Origin: Bradyrhizobium sp. CSA207
Lineage (GTDB): Bacteria > Pseudomonadota > Alphaproteobacteria > Rhizobiales > Xanthobacteraceae
Assembly (NCBI RefSeq): GCF_029051685.1
Contig: NZ_JAACFT010000013.1
Coordinates: 124,001-188,000, forward strand
Length of the DNA: 64,000 nt
Direction: 5' to 3'
The notes under the pieces were generated by a model. The model was not told the origin of the DNA, did no database searches, and was given only the letters and a program-made list of their open reading frames with translations. Both the position numbers and the translations under genes were made by a program. This document shows, piece after piece, positions 55,549 to 64,000 of this stretch (positions are counted from its first letter, which is position 1; each line of letters begins with the position of its first letter).

Positions 55549-57351
55549 ATGTCGACGAAGCCACTGAGGTTTGCGCCGAGGGAGCTGTCCATCGAGCGCC
55601 GGAGCGACGGCACGCTCATATTGAGGTCGCCGCTTGAATTGGGGCCATGCGACTGGCGCGTCACCGACTTTCTCCCGCGCTGGGCAAACGCGGCTCCAGA
55701 GCGAATATTCCTCGCGCAACGCAATGCCAAGGGGGGATGGGACGAGATCAGCTATCGCCAGGCGTGGTCGCAGGTCCAGGCGGTCGGCCAAAGCCTGATC
55801 GACATGGGCGCAAAGCCGGCTGACAAGCTGGCGGTGCTTTCGGGCAACTCCATCGAGAACGCGGTGATCTCCTTTGCTGCGATGTCGATAGGCGTCATTC
55901 TGGCGCCGATATCGCCGAACTACACGCTGATGCCCGGCGGCCTTGCGCGCCTCAAGGACATCGCGCAGGTGCTGCGGCCGAACTTCGTTTTCGTTCAGAG
56001 CGGACGGGACTTTGCCGCAGCCCGCTCCATTCCCGAATTGGCAGACGCGGCCTGGATCAGCGTCGATGGCGCGCCGGAGACGACCCCCTTCCGCGTCCTG
56101 ACGGATCGAACGGACTGCGACGGGTTCGCGCGTGCGTCGGGTGCAATACCCAGCGACGCCGTTGCAAAAATTCTCTTCACGTCCGGTTCGACCGGTCTGC
56201 CAAAAGGCGTTCTGAACACGCACCGCATGATGGCGAGCTCCCTGCAAATGGGAAGCCTGCTGGTGTCGCCTCCGGAGGCGCCGGTCCAGGTCGAGTGGCT
56301 GCCGTGGCACCATACGATGGGCAGCAACGTCATTCTTCACGGCATTCTCAAGAACGGCGGGACGCTCTACATCGATGACGGCCGGCCGCTGCCTCAGCTC
56401 TTTCACAAATCGGTGGCGAACCTCAAGGAGATCTCGCCGACGGCCATGTTCAACGTTCCTGCCGGTTATAATCTCTTGTGTGATGCCATCGAGAACGATG
56501 CCGCCCTCGGCGCGAGCATCTTCAAGCGGCTGGATCGATTGAGCTACGCGGGGGCTGCAATTTCGCAGGGCACGCTTGAAAGACTCTATCGGCTGACATC
56601 ATCGATCACGGGCCGGCGGATTCCAGTGATGTCGGGCTACGGGACGACCGAAACCGCGCCGACAATCAGCACGACCCACTGGGCAACGGATCGGCCCGGG
56701 GAGATTGGTCTTCCCGCGCCGGGCGTGCAGCTGAAACTGATCCCTGTTTCCGATACGTACGAGGCCAGGGTAAAGGGTCCCAACGTCACCCCCGGTTACC
56801 TCGGGAGGGCCGATCTGACGGAGAAAGCCTTCGACGAGGAGGGTTTCTACCGCATCGGCGATACCGTGTCGTTTCTCGATCCCGAGAAGCCGGAGCTCGG
56901 TCTGCGTTTCACCGGCAGAATTTCCGAGAACTTCAAGCTCGCGAACGGTACCTGGGTTGCGATCGGGACTATGCGTGCCGCCATCCTGGCCGCAACGCGC
57001 GGCGTCTTGCTGGACGTCGTCGTTGCCGGAGAAAATCGTGAAGCCTGCGCGCTGCTGTGCTGGCTGAATCCGACCGAGGCTGCGCGGATTTCGAACGCGC
57101 CGGCTGCGGATTTGACCTGCGACCCCCGGGTGATCGAATTCCTGAGGCATCGTTTGCGGGAATATAATGAGGCCGTTGGAAGCAGCGAAAGAATCTGCTC
57201 ATTCACCCTGCTGAAGGATCCGCCTTCATTGGCCGCGGGAGAAATCACCGACAAGGCCTATGTCAATCAACGTGCCGTGCTCAAACACCGGGCTGAACAG
57301 GCGGACCGTCTCCACTGCAACGAACCCGACGCAGCTGTGATTCGAGTCTGA
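55549..57351 (+). CDS. Feruloyl-CoA synthase-like acyl-CoA ligase
   Basis: A 600-residue AMP-forming ligase. KILFTSGSTGLPKGVLNTHRMM is the P-loop/AMP motif, MSGYGTTETAPT follows, then GLRFTGRISENFKLANGTWVAIGTMRA and the C-terminal AGEITDKAYVNQRAVLKHRA with the catalytic lysine. The KLxxGTWVxxG and GEITDKxYxNQR motifs are characteristic of feruloyl-CoA synthases, so the substrate is most likely a hydroxycinnamate or a similar aromatic acid. It follows the substrate-binding protein gene by 55 bp (same operon). Confidence 0.87.
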   Translation: MSTKPLRFAPRELSIERRSDGTLILRSPLELGPCDWRVTDFLPRWANAAPERIFLAQRNAKGGWDEISYRQAWSQVQAVGQSLIDMGAKPADKLAVLSGNSIENAVISFAAMSIGVILAPISPNYTLMPGGLARLKDIAQVLRPNFVFVQSGRDFAAARSIPELADAAWISVDGAPETTPFRVLTDRTDCDGFARASGAIPSDAVAKILFTSGSTGLPKGVLNTHRMMASSLQMGSLLVSPPEAPVQVEWLPWHHTMGSNVILHGILKNGGTLYIDDGRPLPQLFHKSVANLKEISPTAMFNVPAGYNLLCDAIENDAALGASIFKRLDRLSYAGAAISQGTLERLYRLTSSITGRRIPVMSGYGTTETAPTISTTHWATDRPGEIGLPAPGVQLKLIPVSDTYEARVKGPNVTPGYLGRADLTEKAFDEEGFYRIGDTVSFLDPEKPELGLRFTGRISENFKLANGTWVAIGTMRAAILAATRGVLLDVVVAGENREACALLCWLNPTEAARISNAPAADLTCDPRVIEFLRHRLREYNEAVGSSERICSFTLLKDPPSLAAGEITDKAYVNQRAVLKHRAEQADRLHCNEPDAAVIRV

Positions 57352-57384
57352 GGATGCGTTCAGTGCGTGATGCCGGTGGCCGGC

Positions 57385-57897
57385 TCAAGCGGCGCTGCGG
57401 CGCGCCTTTGCCTTCGGCTTGTCAGGTGCCTCTATCGTCAGCGGGCTTTGGGCGCCTGGGCCTGGATGGGTATGAACCTCCTTGGCGAGGAGCGGCTCGC
57501 CGCATTCAGAGCATACCATGACCGGGTCGAAGTCCTTTCCGCACTTGCGATGCTGGTGTAGCAGCGGCCGGCCGCGCTCGTCGACCATGTGAGTGTCGCC
57601 CCAATGCACCAGCGCCATCATGATCGGATAGAGATCGAGGCCCTTTTGGGTCAGGATATATTCGTGACGCTTGGGCGCTTCCTGGTAGGGAATGCGGCGC
57701 AGGATGCCCAGCCGAACCAGCTTCTTCAGCCGTTCAGCAAGCAAATGGCGGGTGATTCCGAGCGCCGACTGAAATCCTTCGAAGCGCCGCGTACGCAGAA
57801 AGCATTCGCGCAGGATCAGAAGCGTCCAGCGGTCGCCGATCACGCCAATGGTCCGGGCCATCGAACACGGCTCTTCCTCGAGTTCCTTCCACTTCAT
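57385..57897 (-). CDS. HxlR-family transcriptional regulator
   Basis: A 170-residue protein. MKWKELEEEPCSMARTIGVIGDRWTLLILRECFLRTRRFEGFQSALGITRHLLAERLKKLVRLGILRRIPYQE is the HxlR/DUF24 winged helix, with the conserved N-terminal cysteine (Cys11). A second part carries CGKDFDPVMVCSECGEPL, a possible zinc or thiol site beyond the usual HxlR length of ~110 residues. The regulator stands in the middle of the catabolic cluster, and its promoter region holds a palindrome shared with two other promoters. Confidence 0.93.
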   Translation of the reverse strand: MKWKELEEEPCSMARTIGVIGDRWTLLILRECFLRTRRFEGFQSALGITRHLLAERLKKLVRLGILRRIPYQEAPKRHEYILTQKGLDLYPIMMALVHWGDTHMVDERGRPLLHQHRKCGKDFDPVMVCSECGEPLLAKEVHTHPGPGAQSPLTIEAPDKPKAKARRSAA

Positions 57898-58033
57898 CCG
57901 TACTCTCCAGTCGTCCCGGCATGGCCGCCTCGAATCGTCGCGGAGGCTGTTCCATTCCCTTGCATTCTAGATAGGTACTGAATTCCAAACAATACCCGAT
58001 CACTAGGCCAAACCAGCATAAATCCGGCCAAAT

Positions 58034-58062
58034 TTGACAGTTCAATTTTAGAACTGTAAAGA
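58034..58062. promoter_or_regulatory. Promoter with GTTC-N7-GAAC operator, site C (divergent, HxlR and isomerase genes)
   Basis: Plus strand: -35 TTGACA (58034-58039), palindrome GTTC-AATTTTA-GAAC (58040-58054), -10 TAAAGA (58057-58062), spacer 17. Minus strand: TTTACA and TCAAAT are also 17 bases apart across the same palindrome. So one operator could control both the isomerase-like gene (58136, plus) and hxlR (57897, minus). Confidence 0.7.
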
Positions 58063-58135
58063 CGAGATCAGGCAAGCCATGCGATTGGATCGCCGGTCTC
58101 AGATCATCCAATGCGCTCTGCGGGAGAAAGCGGTC

Positions 58136-58768
58136 ATGACCCCCAAGGTTGAATTCCAGTTCGATTTCGGCAGCCCGAACGCCTATCTGGCGGAAGTCGC
58201 CATTCCCGGGATCGAGCGGCGGACCGGCGTGAAATTCGAGTACGTCCCGGTCCTGCTTGGCGGCATCTACAAGGCGACTGGCAACATGTCGCCGTTCGAC
58301 TCGCTTCGCGGGATCAAGAACAAGCCGGAATACCAGGCGCTCGAGACCCAGCGGTTTATCCGGCGTCACAACATCACGAAATTTCGTCAGAACTCCTTCT
58401 TTCCAGTCAACACCTTGATGCTGATGCGCGGCGCCGTCGCGGCCCAGTTCGAGGGCGTGTTCGAACCCTATTTCCGCGCCGCCTATCATCACATGTGGGA
58501 AGAGCCCAAGAAGATGGACGATCCCGAAGTGTTCCGGAGCGCATTTGCTTCCTCGGGGATCGACATCGACAGGCTGGTCGCGCGTGCACAACAGGATGAC
58601 GTCAAGAAGAAGCTGATCGACTCGACCAATGACGCCGTCAGCCGCGGTGCTTTCGGTTCGCCGACGTTCTTCGTCGGCAAGGAGATGTTTTTCGGCAAGG
58701 ATCAGCTCCGGGACGTCGAGGAATCGATCGTCGAACAGAGCCGGCAGCCAGTTTCCAAAACCGGCTAG
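58136..58768 (+). CDS. 2-hydroxychromene-2-carboxylate isomerase-like (DsbA/GST-kappa fold) protein
   Basis: A 210-residue protein: VEFQFDFGSPNAYLAEVAIPGIERRTGVKFEYVPVLLGGIYKATGN, RQNSFFPVNTLMLMRGAVAA and RGAFGSPTFFVGKEMFFGKDQL. The FDFGSPNAYL opening and cis-proline GSPTFFV match the NahD/HCCA isomerase family, in which a serine takes the place of the DsbA cysteine. Family members act on aromatic breakdown products with glutathione. GGGAGAAAG supports the start at 58136; a frame from 58079 includes the operator region. Confidence 0.9.
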   Translation: MTPKVEFQFDFGSPNAYLAEVAIPGIERRTGVKFEYVPVLLGGIYKATGNMSPFDSLRGIKNKPEYQALETQRFIRRHNITKFRQNSFFPVNTLMLMRGAVAAQFEGVFEPYFRAAYHHMWEEPKKMDDPEVFRSAFASSGIDIDRLVARAQQDDVKKKLIDSTNDAVSRGAFGSPTFFVGKEMFFGKDQLRDVEESIVEQSRQPVSKTG

Positions 58769-58870
58769 TTACCGACTTGCGGTCCGGGCGTGTTGTGGCG
58801 AAGGGGCTGGCGGGAAGCTAGAGTTTACCCTCAGCCCGTTGGCAGAAAAAAAAGATCCAGGGAGAGTGAA

Positions 58871-60070
58871 ATGGCTGGTCCGCTTGGCGGCGTTCGTGTC
58901 CTCGATCTGACCGGCGTAGTGTCGGGCCCGTTTGCGACCATGTTTCTGGCAGATCAGGGCGCCGACGTGCTCAAGATCGAGCCGATCGGCGGCGATATCA
59001 CCCGTCGCAGCCGAGCCACCATCGACAAGGACGGCGAGTTCTCCGCGCTGTTCATCTCGTCGAACCGCGGCAAGCGTTCGCTCTCGATCGACGTCAAGAG
59101 CCCGGCCGGCTGTGAGGTGCTGGCCAAACTGGTCGCGCAGGCCGATGTGCTGGTGCAGAACTTCCGGCCCGGCACCATGGAGCGCCTCGGCCTTGGCGTC
59201 GAAGAATTGCGCCGGCGCCATCCGCGCCTGATCTACGTCTCGATCAGCGGCGTCGGCGAGAGCGGACCGTATGTGAAGAAGCGCGTCTACGACCCGATCA
59301 TTCAGGGCCTGTCGGGCTTTGCCGATATCCAGTCGCAGCCGGTCACCAATCGCCCGCAGATGATCCGCACCATCGTGTGCGACAAGACGACCGCCGTGTT
59401 TACCGCGCAGGCGGTGGCGGCGGCGCTCTACGCGCGTGAGAAGACCGGGCAGGGCGATCATATCCAGGTCGCGATGCTGGATGCCATGATCTCCTACCTC
59501 TGGCCGGAAGGCATGATGCAGTACACGGTGGTCGGAGCCGCGGCCGCCGCGGCCGATCCCAATGACCGGCCGGATCTCGTGTTCAAGACCAGCGACGGCT
59601 ACATCACCGCCGGCACCATCTCCGATTCCGAATGGCAGGGCTTCTGTCGTGCGTCCGGCGATCCCGAGCTTGCCAAGGATACCCGGTTTGCGACCCCGTC
59701 AGCGCGTTCGGTCAACGCCACGGCGCGCATCAACAAGATGGCGGAATATATCGGCCAGCACACCACCGCCGAATGGCTGGAGCGTCTGGATGCTGCGGAT
59801 GTCCCTTGCGCGCCTATCCTGCGGCGCGGCGAAATCATTCACAATGAACAGGTGGTGGCGCGCGGCATCATCGCGGAATTCGATCAGCCGAAGGTCGGCC
59901 GGGTGCGGCAGCCCAAGCCCGCAGCCCGCTTCGAGGTCAACCAGGCCGCAATCGGCGGACCGGCCCCTCGCGTCGGCGAGCACTCGCGCGAGGTGCTGCG
60001 CGAGCTGGGTTACGACGATGACGCGATCGACAGCATGGTCGCCGCGCGCACGTTGCGCGTCGCCGTGTAG
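58871..60070 (+). CDS. Class III CoA-transferase (CaiB/BaiF family)
   Basis: A 399-residue protein: MAGPLGGVRVLDLTGVVSGPFATMFLADQGADVLKIEPIGGD, VQNFRPGTMERLGLGVEELRRRHPRLIYVSISGVG and RTIVCDKTTAVFTAQAVAAALYAREKTGQGDHIQVAMLDA. The aspartate in VCDKTTA is the residue that forms the acyl-CoA anhydride. It would move CoA between an organic acid and a CoA donor, saving ATP. GGAGAG precedes the ATG at 58871. Confidence 0.94.
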   Translation: MAGPLGGVRVLDLTGVVSGPFATMFLADQGADVLKIEPIGGDITRRSRATIDKDGEFSALFISSNRGKRSLSIDVKSPAGCEVLAKLVAQADVLVQNFRPGTMERLGLGVEELRRRHPRLIYVSISGVGESGPYVKKRVYDPIIQGLSGFADIQSQPVTNRPQMIRTIVCDKTTAVFTAQAVAAALYAREKTGQGDHIQVAMLDAMISYLWPEGMMQYTVVGAAAAAADPNDRPDLVFKTSDGYITAGTISDSEWQGFCRASGDPELAKDTRFATPSARSVNATARINKMAEYIGQHTTAEWLERLDAADVPCAPILRRGEIIHNEQVVARGIIAEFDQPKVGRVRQPKPAARFEVNQAAIGGPAPRVGEHSREVLRELGYDDDAIDSMVAARTLRVAV

Positions 60071-60103
60071 GGCGAAGCGCTTCGCGCGACCGGCGATCGG
60101 CTC

Positions 60104-60781
60104 TCAGGCCTTGGCAGGCATCGGCGTAATCGGTGCCGTCGGAACATTCGCCGCAGCCGCGCGCTGGTAAGCCTCCCGACTTCGCATACGCTCGAGATAA
60201 GGCTGCGCATTGTCGCAAATGCCGACACCGTATGCGACCGCCCAGTCCAGGCACGTCGTCAGCAGGATATCGGCGCTGCTGAAGCGGTCGCCCATGAGGA
60301 ACTGTCGGCCATCGGACAGCGCGACCTCCACATGGCGCAACTGTGCCCGAAAATATTCCGCGGCTTGAGCGACCACCTCCGGCGCGACGCCGTAGATCGG
60401 ACCGAGCGCATCGGCGCTGTGACGGCGCATCACGTACAGGCTGGTGGAGTCGAGTTCGGTGACGATAAAGAAGCACCATTCCAGCCACGCGGCATAATCG
60501 CGGGTGGATTCCGGAATCAATGCACGCTCCGGCGTGGAGTACATGCGCGACAAATATGCGACGATCGCGGCACTTTCGCCGATGCGGAAGTCGCCGTCCT
60601 GCAGCAGCGGAATCTTCTGGCGCGGATTGAGCCTGGTATATTCGGCGGTCTTGGTCTCGCCGGTCCGCGGGCCGATCGGTTTGACCTTGTAGGCCAGACC
60701 CAGCTCGTGCATCGCCCAGTGTGGTCGAACGGTGCGGCTTGTCCCGACGCCCCACAAAGTGAGGTCTGGATTGTCGCTCAT
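60104..60781 (-). CDS. Glutathione S-transferase family protein
   Basis: A 225-residue GST. The thioredoxin-fold N-terminal domain is LTLWGVGTSRTVRPHWAMHELGLAYKVKPIGPRTGETKTAEYTRLNPRQKIPLLQDGDFRIGESAAIVAYLSR (NPRQKIPLL, ESAAIVAYL), and a helical C-terminal domain follows (FSSADILLTTCLDWA). A Ser in VGTSRTVR may activate glutathione. It starts 1 bp after the stop of the SDR at 60783-61541 on the same strand, so the two are cotranscribed. Such GSTs cleave or isomerise aromatic ethers in some lignin pathways. Confidence 0.92.
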   Translation of the reverse strand: MSDNPDLTLWGVGTSRTVRPHWAMHELGLAYKVKPIGPRTGETKTAEYTRLNPRQKIPLLQDGDFRIGESAAIVAYLSRMYSTPERALIPESTRDYAAWLEWCFFIVTELDSTSLYVMRRHSADALGPIYGVAPEVVAQAAEYFRAQLRHVEVALSDGRQFLMGDRFSSADILLTTCLDWAVAYGVGICDNAQPYLERMRSREAYQRAAAANVPTAPITPMPAKA

Positions 60782-60782
60782 G

Positions 60783-61541
60783 TCACCATTTCTCTGCAGC
60801 GGGGCGAAGATCGAGTTCATGGGTCCAGCCGTCGCGGCTTTGCTGATGGGCAAACCAATACGCTTCGGCAATCGAGGAGGTCTTGGTCAGGCTGTCGGGA
60901 GGGATCTCGCTGGCCTCGATCCCCCTGGCCGCCTTCATGCGCTGATGAATGGCTTCGCTATCGACGCCGGCGTCGATAATGAGATGGACGACGTGAATGT
61001 TCTTGGGCCCGAGCTCGCGCGCCATGGCCTGGGCCAGCGCGCGAAGGCCGAATTTTGCCGATGAGAACGCGGCAAACCCCTTGCTGCCGCGGATGCTTGC
61101 GGTCGCACCGGTAAAAAAGATGGTGCCGCGCCCGCGCGGCAGCATGACGCGCGTGGCTTCGCGTCCGACCAGAAAACCGGCGTAGCAGGCTAGCTCCCAG
61201 GCCTTGAAGAAGAGCTTCTCCGTGGTCTCCAGCAGCGGCTTGTTGACGTTCGATCCGGCATTGAAAAGGCAGATCTCGATCGGGCCGATGTCGCGTTCGA
61301 CGTCCGCGAACAGCTTCTGCACCTCCGCTTCCTGCCGGGCATCGACACTGAAGGCATGGATGCTGTGGCCTTTCCCCCTGAGCTCATCGACAAGCGCCTG
61401 GGATTTGGCCGCATCGCGTCTGCAGATGCAAACAGTGTAGCCGCCGCTTGCAAACCGCCGCGCAACGGCAGCGCCGATGGCATCACCCGCGCCGACCAGC
61501 ATCGCGACTCCGCGACTTTCTCCCATGCTCGTCTCTCCCAT
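60783..61541 (-). CDS. SDR-fold protein lacking the catalytic Tyr (copy 1)
   Basis: A 252-residue SDR-fold protein: GVAMLVGAGDAIGAAVARRFASGGY (cofactor loop), LFNAGSNVNKPL and FFTGATASIRGSKGFAAFSSAKFGLRALAQAMARELGPKNIHVVHLIIDAGVDSE. Where classical SDRs have YxxxK the sequence has FSSAK: Lys is kept, Tyr is Phe. The Ser position also looks changed (GAT). It is a close paralogue of the gene at 62044. Upstream of the GST gene, same transcript. Likely binds NAD(P) but its chemistry must differ or be lost. Confidence 0.87.
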   Translation of the reverse strand: MGETSMGESRGVAMLVGAGDAIGAAVARRFASGGYTVCICRRDAAKSQALVDELRGKGHSIHAFSVDARQEAEVQKLFADVERDIGPIEICLFNAGSNVNKPLLETTEKLFFKAWELACYAGFLVGREATRVMLPRGRGTIFFTGATASIRGSKGFAAFSSAKFGLRALAQAMARELGPKNIHVVHLIIDAGVDSEAIHQRMKAARGIEASEIPPDSLTKTSSIAEAYWFAHQQSRDGWTHELDLRPAAEKW

Positions 61542-62043
61542 AAGTTCTTATTTGATACGCTATGGGTATCGGCTGAAAGTCGCGTTGTAAACCGAGTTCT
61601 CGAGAGTCCAGGAATATGGCAGCGAAGTTGCCGTTTCCTGATCCGGCCGTGGCAGCAAAATAGCGATTGACGAGTTCTAAAAAAGAACGCATGTTCGCAG
61701 GGAGGCGCAACGTTGAAAAGCGTCGATGTTCTTCAGTCGGGAGGCGGTTGGTCGTGGCGAAACTGTCGCAAGCGCTTGGTCTTGATCAGACTGCAATCGG
61801 TTTGCCGAGCCGCATCGATCAATCAACTCGCCACCAGCCTACCAAAGCCCTGGAGCGCAAAGCCCTGGAGCGAACCACGCCGGTCGAGGACTGCGCCGCC
61901 GGCCATGGTACCCTCCGTCAGCGCGCTGGCGCGGTGAGAGCGGATGAGCGCATCGTCATCGGCCGCGAAAATTGCGGCCCACATTCCAGGTCCGACAGAA
62001 CAGCTTCGCACACAGCGAGCCTAACCTAACCGGGAGAAGATCC
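61542..62043. other. Divergent region between the two SDR genes with a long leader
   Basis: 502 bp. It has site D (a promoter with a shared operator, listed separately) and ~340 bp of possible 5' leader before the TTG start at 62044. Within it is a 15-bp tandem duplication (AAAGCCCTGGAGCGC at 61844-61858 and again with one change at 61859-61873). Open frames here have no family features. The promoter of the minus-strand SDR must lie near 61545-61620. Confidence 0.55.
61667..61695 (+). promoter_or_regulatory. Promoter with GTTC-N7-GAAC operator, site D (SDR copy 2 and acyl-CoA dehydrogenase)
   Basis: -35 TTGACG (61667-61672), palindrome GTTC-TAAAAAA-GAAC (61674-61688), weak -10 at 61690-61695. 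TTGACGAGTTC is identical to site B over 11 bases. It would control the genes at 62044-63973, with a leader of about 340 bases. Confidence 0.6.
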
Positions 62044-62781
62044 TTGAAAAAGAGAAATGCAACCGTCGCCGTGATCGGCGCGGGCGATTTCATCGGCGGC
62101 GAGATCGCCAAGAAGTTCGCCTCCGAGGGCTTCACCGTCCTCGTCGGCCGCCGCAACGGCGACAAGCTGGCGCCGCTGGTCAAGGAGATCGAGGCCGCCG
62201 GCGGCGAGATCCAGGCGCGCTCGCTCGACGCGCGCAAAGAGGAGGAGATCATCTCCTTCCTGAATGACGCCGACAAGCACGCGCCTCTGGATGTCTGCAT
62301 CTTCAACATTGGCGCCAACGTCAACTTCCCGATCCTCGACACGACCGAGCGCGTGTTCCGCAAGGTCTGGGAGATGGCCTGCTACTCCGGCTTTCTCGCT
62401 GGGCGCGAGGCGGCCCGGCTGATGCTGCCGCGCGGTCAGGGCAACATTTTCTTCACCGGCGCGACCGCGTCCTTGCGTGGCGGCAGCGGCTATGCGGCCT
62501 TTGCCAGCGCCAAATTCGGACTGCGCGCTGTGGCGCAGGCGATGGCGCGCGAACTCGGCCCGAAGAATATCCATGTCGCCCACCTCATTATCGATTCCGG
62601 CGTCGACACCGAATGGGTCCGGCAGCGGCGCCTGGAAGCGCTCGGCCCCAATGCGCTCGACGATCCGGATCTGCTGATGCCGCCGGCCTCGGTCGCGACG
62701 TCCTATTGGCAGCTCTATCAGCAGCCGAAGAGCGCCTGGACCTTCGAGATGGAAATCCGCCCCTTCGGTGAGAAGTGGTAG
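62044..62781 (+). CDS. SDR-fold protein lacking the catalytic Tyr (copy 2)
   Basis: A 245-residue paralogue of the gene at 60783-61541: ATVAVIGAGDFIGGEIAKKFASEGF, NIGANVNFPILDTTERVF and FFTGATASLRGGSGYAAFASAKFGLRAVAQAMARELGPKNIHVAHLIIDSGVDTE. The expected Tyr is Phe153 and the Lys157 is present. TTG at 62044 is the start: GGGAGAAG lies 6 bases before it; the frame has no suitable ATG close by. It is followed by an acyl-CoA dehydrogenase 10 bp downstream. Confidence 0.87.
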   Translation: MKKRNATVAVIGAGDFIGGEIAKKFASEGFTVLVGRRNGDKLAPLVKEIEAAGGEIQARSLDARKEEEIISFLNDADKHAPLDVCIFNIGANVNFPILDTTERVFRKVWEMACYSGFLAGREAARLMLPRGQGNIFFTGATASLRGGSGYAAFASAKFGLRAVAQAMARELGPKNIHVAHLIIDSGVDTEWVRQRRLEALGPNALDDPDLLMPPASVATSYWQLYQQPKSAWTFEMEIRPFGEKW

Positions 62782-62791
62782 GACGCGCCCG

Positions 62792-63973
<1,182 letters not shown>

Positions 63974-63996
63974 CAACAGCGCAACGAGAGGATCGG

Positions 63997-64000
63997 ATGG
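63997..64000 (+). CDS. Possible start of a further gene, cut by the window edge
   Basis: An ATG at 63997 with GAGAGGA 8 bases upstream, 23 bp after the acyl-CoA dehydrogenase stop. In such operons the next gene is often a second acyl-CoA dehydrogenase subunit. Only the start codon is visible. Confidence 0.35.

Noticed and set aside
57385..57897. HxlR regulator as a fusion with a zinc-ribbon protein
   Set aside because: The C-terminal cysteines are suggestive, but the extension is short and low in complexity; it is noted in the entry, not claimed as a fusion.

Overview
The window is high-GC chromosomal DNA from an alphaproteobacterium of the order Hyphomicrobiales, most likely Bradyrhizobium or a close Nitrobacteraceae relative. 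I infer this from protein character, several large GC-rich intergenic palindromes of the kind common in that group, a CIRCE-like groESL control site, and many acyl-CoA and short-chain dehydrogenase genes. No database search was possible; all names come from reading the translations and motifs.

Positions 1-36,000 look like ordinary core genome: a truncated acyl-CoA ligase, envelope enzymes (extensin-like protein, L,D-transpeptidase), a CorA transporter, pdxH, a DnaJ-type co-chaperone, an ECF sigma/anti-sigma pair, fabI, aroC, a class III cyclase and clpS. A fluoride-resistance operon (MFS transporter, two crcB genes, DUF190) is preceded by a fluoride riboswitch and an intrinsic terminator at 16321-16460. 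Next come a DUF1194 protein, a two-repeat beta-rich protein, an Acg-type nitroreductase, a conserved isoprenoid/RNA block (5'-nucleotidase, deacetylase, xseB, dxs, deoxyribosyltransferase, tlyA, TrmA-family methyltransferase), an enoyl-CoA hydratase homologue, an MFS transporter and a long acyl-CoA dehydrogenase. tRNA-Gln(UUG) lies at 36012-36086.

Positions 36,000-54,000 look more accessory and stress-related: an FtsH protease, a LysR regulator divergent from a DsbA-like thiol oxidoreductase and a degenerate metallo-beta-lactamase-fold protein, groESL behind a variant CIRCE, several very small genes, a solitary FabF, an iron-type alcohol dehydrogenase, and a TetR-controlled RND efflux operon with a SnoaL/NTF2-like gene inserted between adaptor and pump.

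Positions 54,000-64,000 hold a catabolic cluster: ABC solute-binding protein, feruloyl-CoA-synthase-like ligase, HxlR regulator, 2-hydroxychromene-2-carboxylate isomerase-like protein, class III CoA-transferase, glutathione S-transferase, two paralogous short-chain dehydrogenases without the catalytic Tyr, and an acyl-CoA dehydrogenase. Three promoters in this cluster carry the same palindrome, GTTC-N7-GAAC, between a TTGAC -35 box and the -10 region, and a fourth weaker copy lies nearby. This suggests one regulon, probably governed by the HxlR protein, for uptake and CoA-dependent degradation of an aromatic (phenylpropanoid-like) acid. That regulon and the riboswitch operon are the most interesting systems found.
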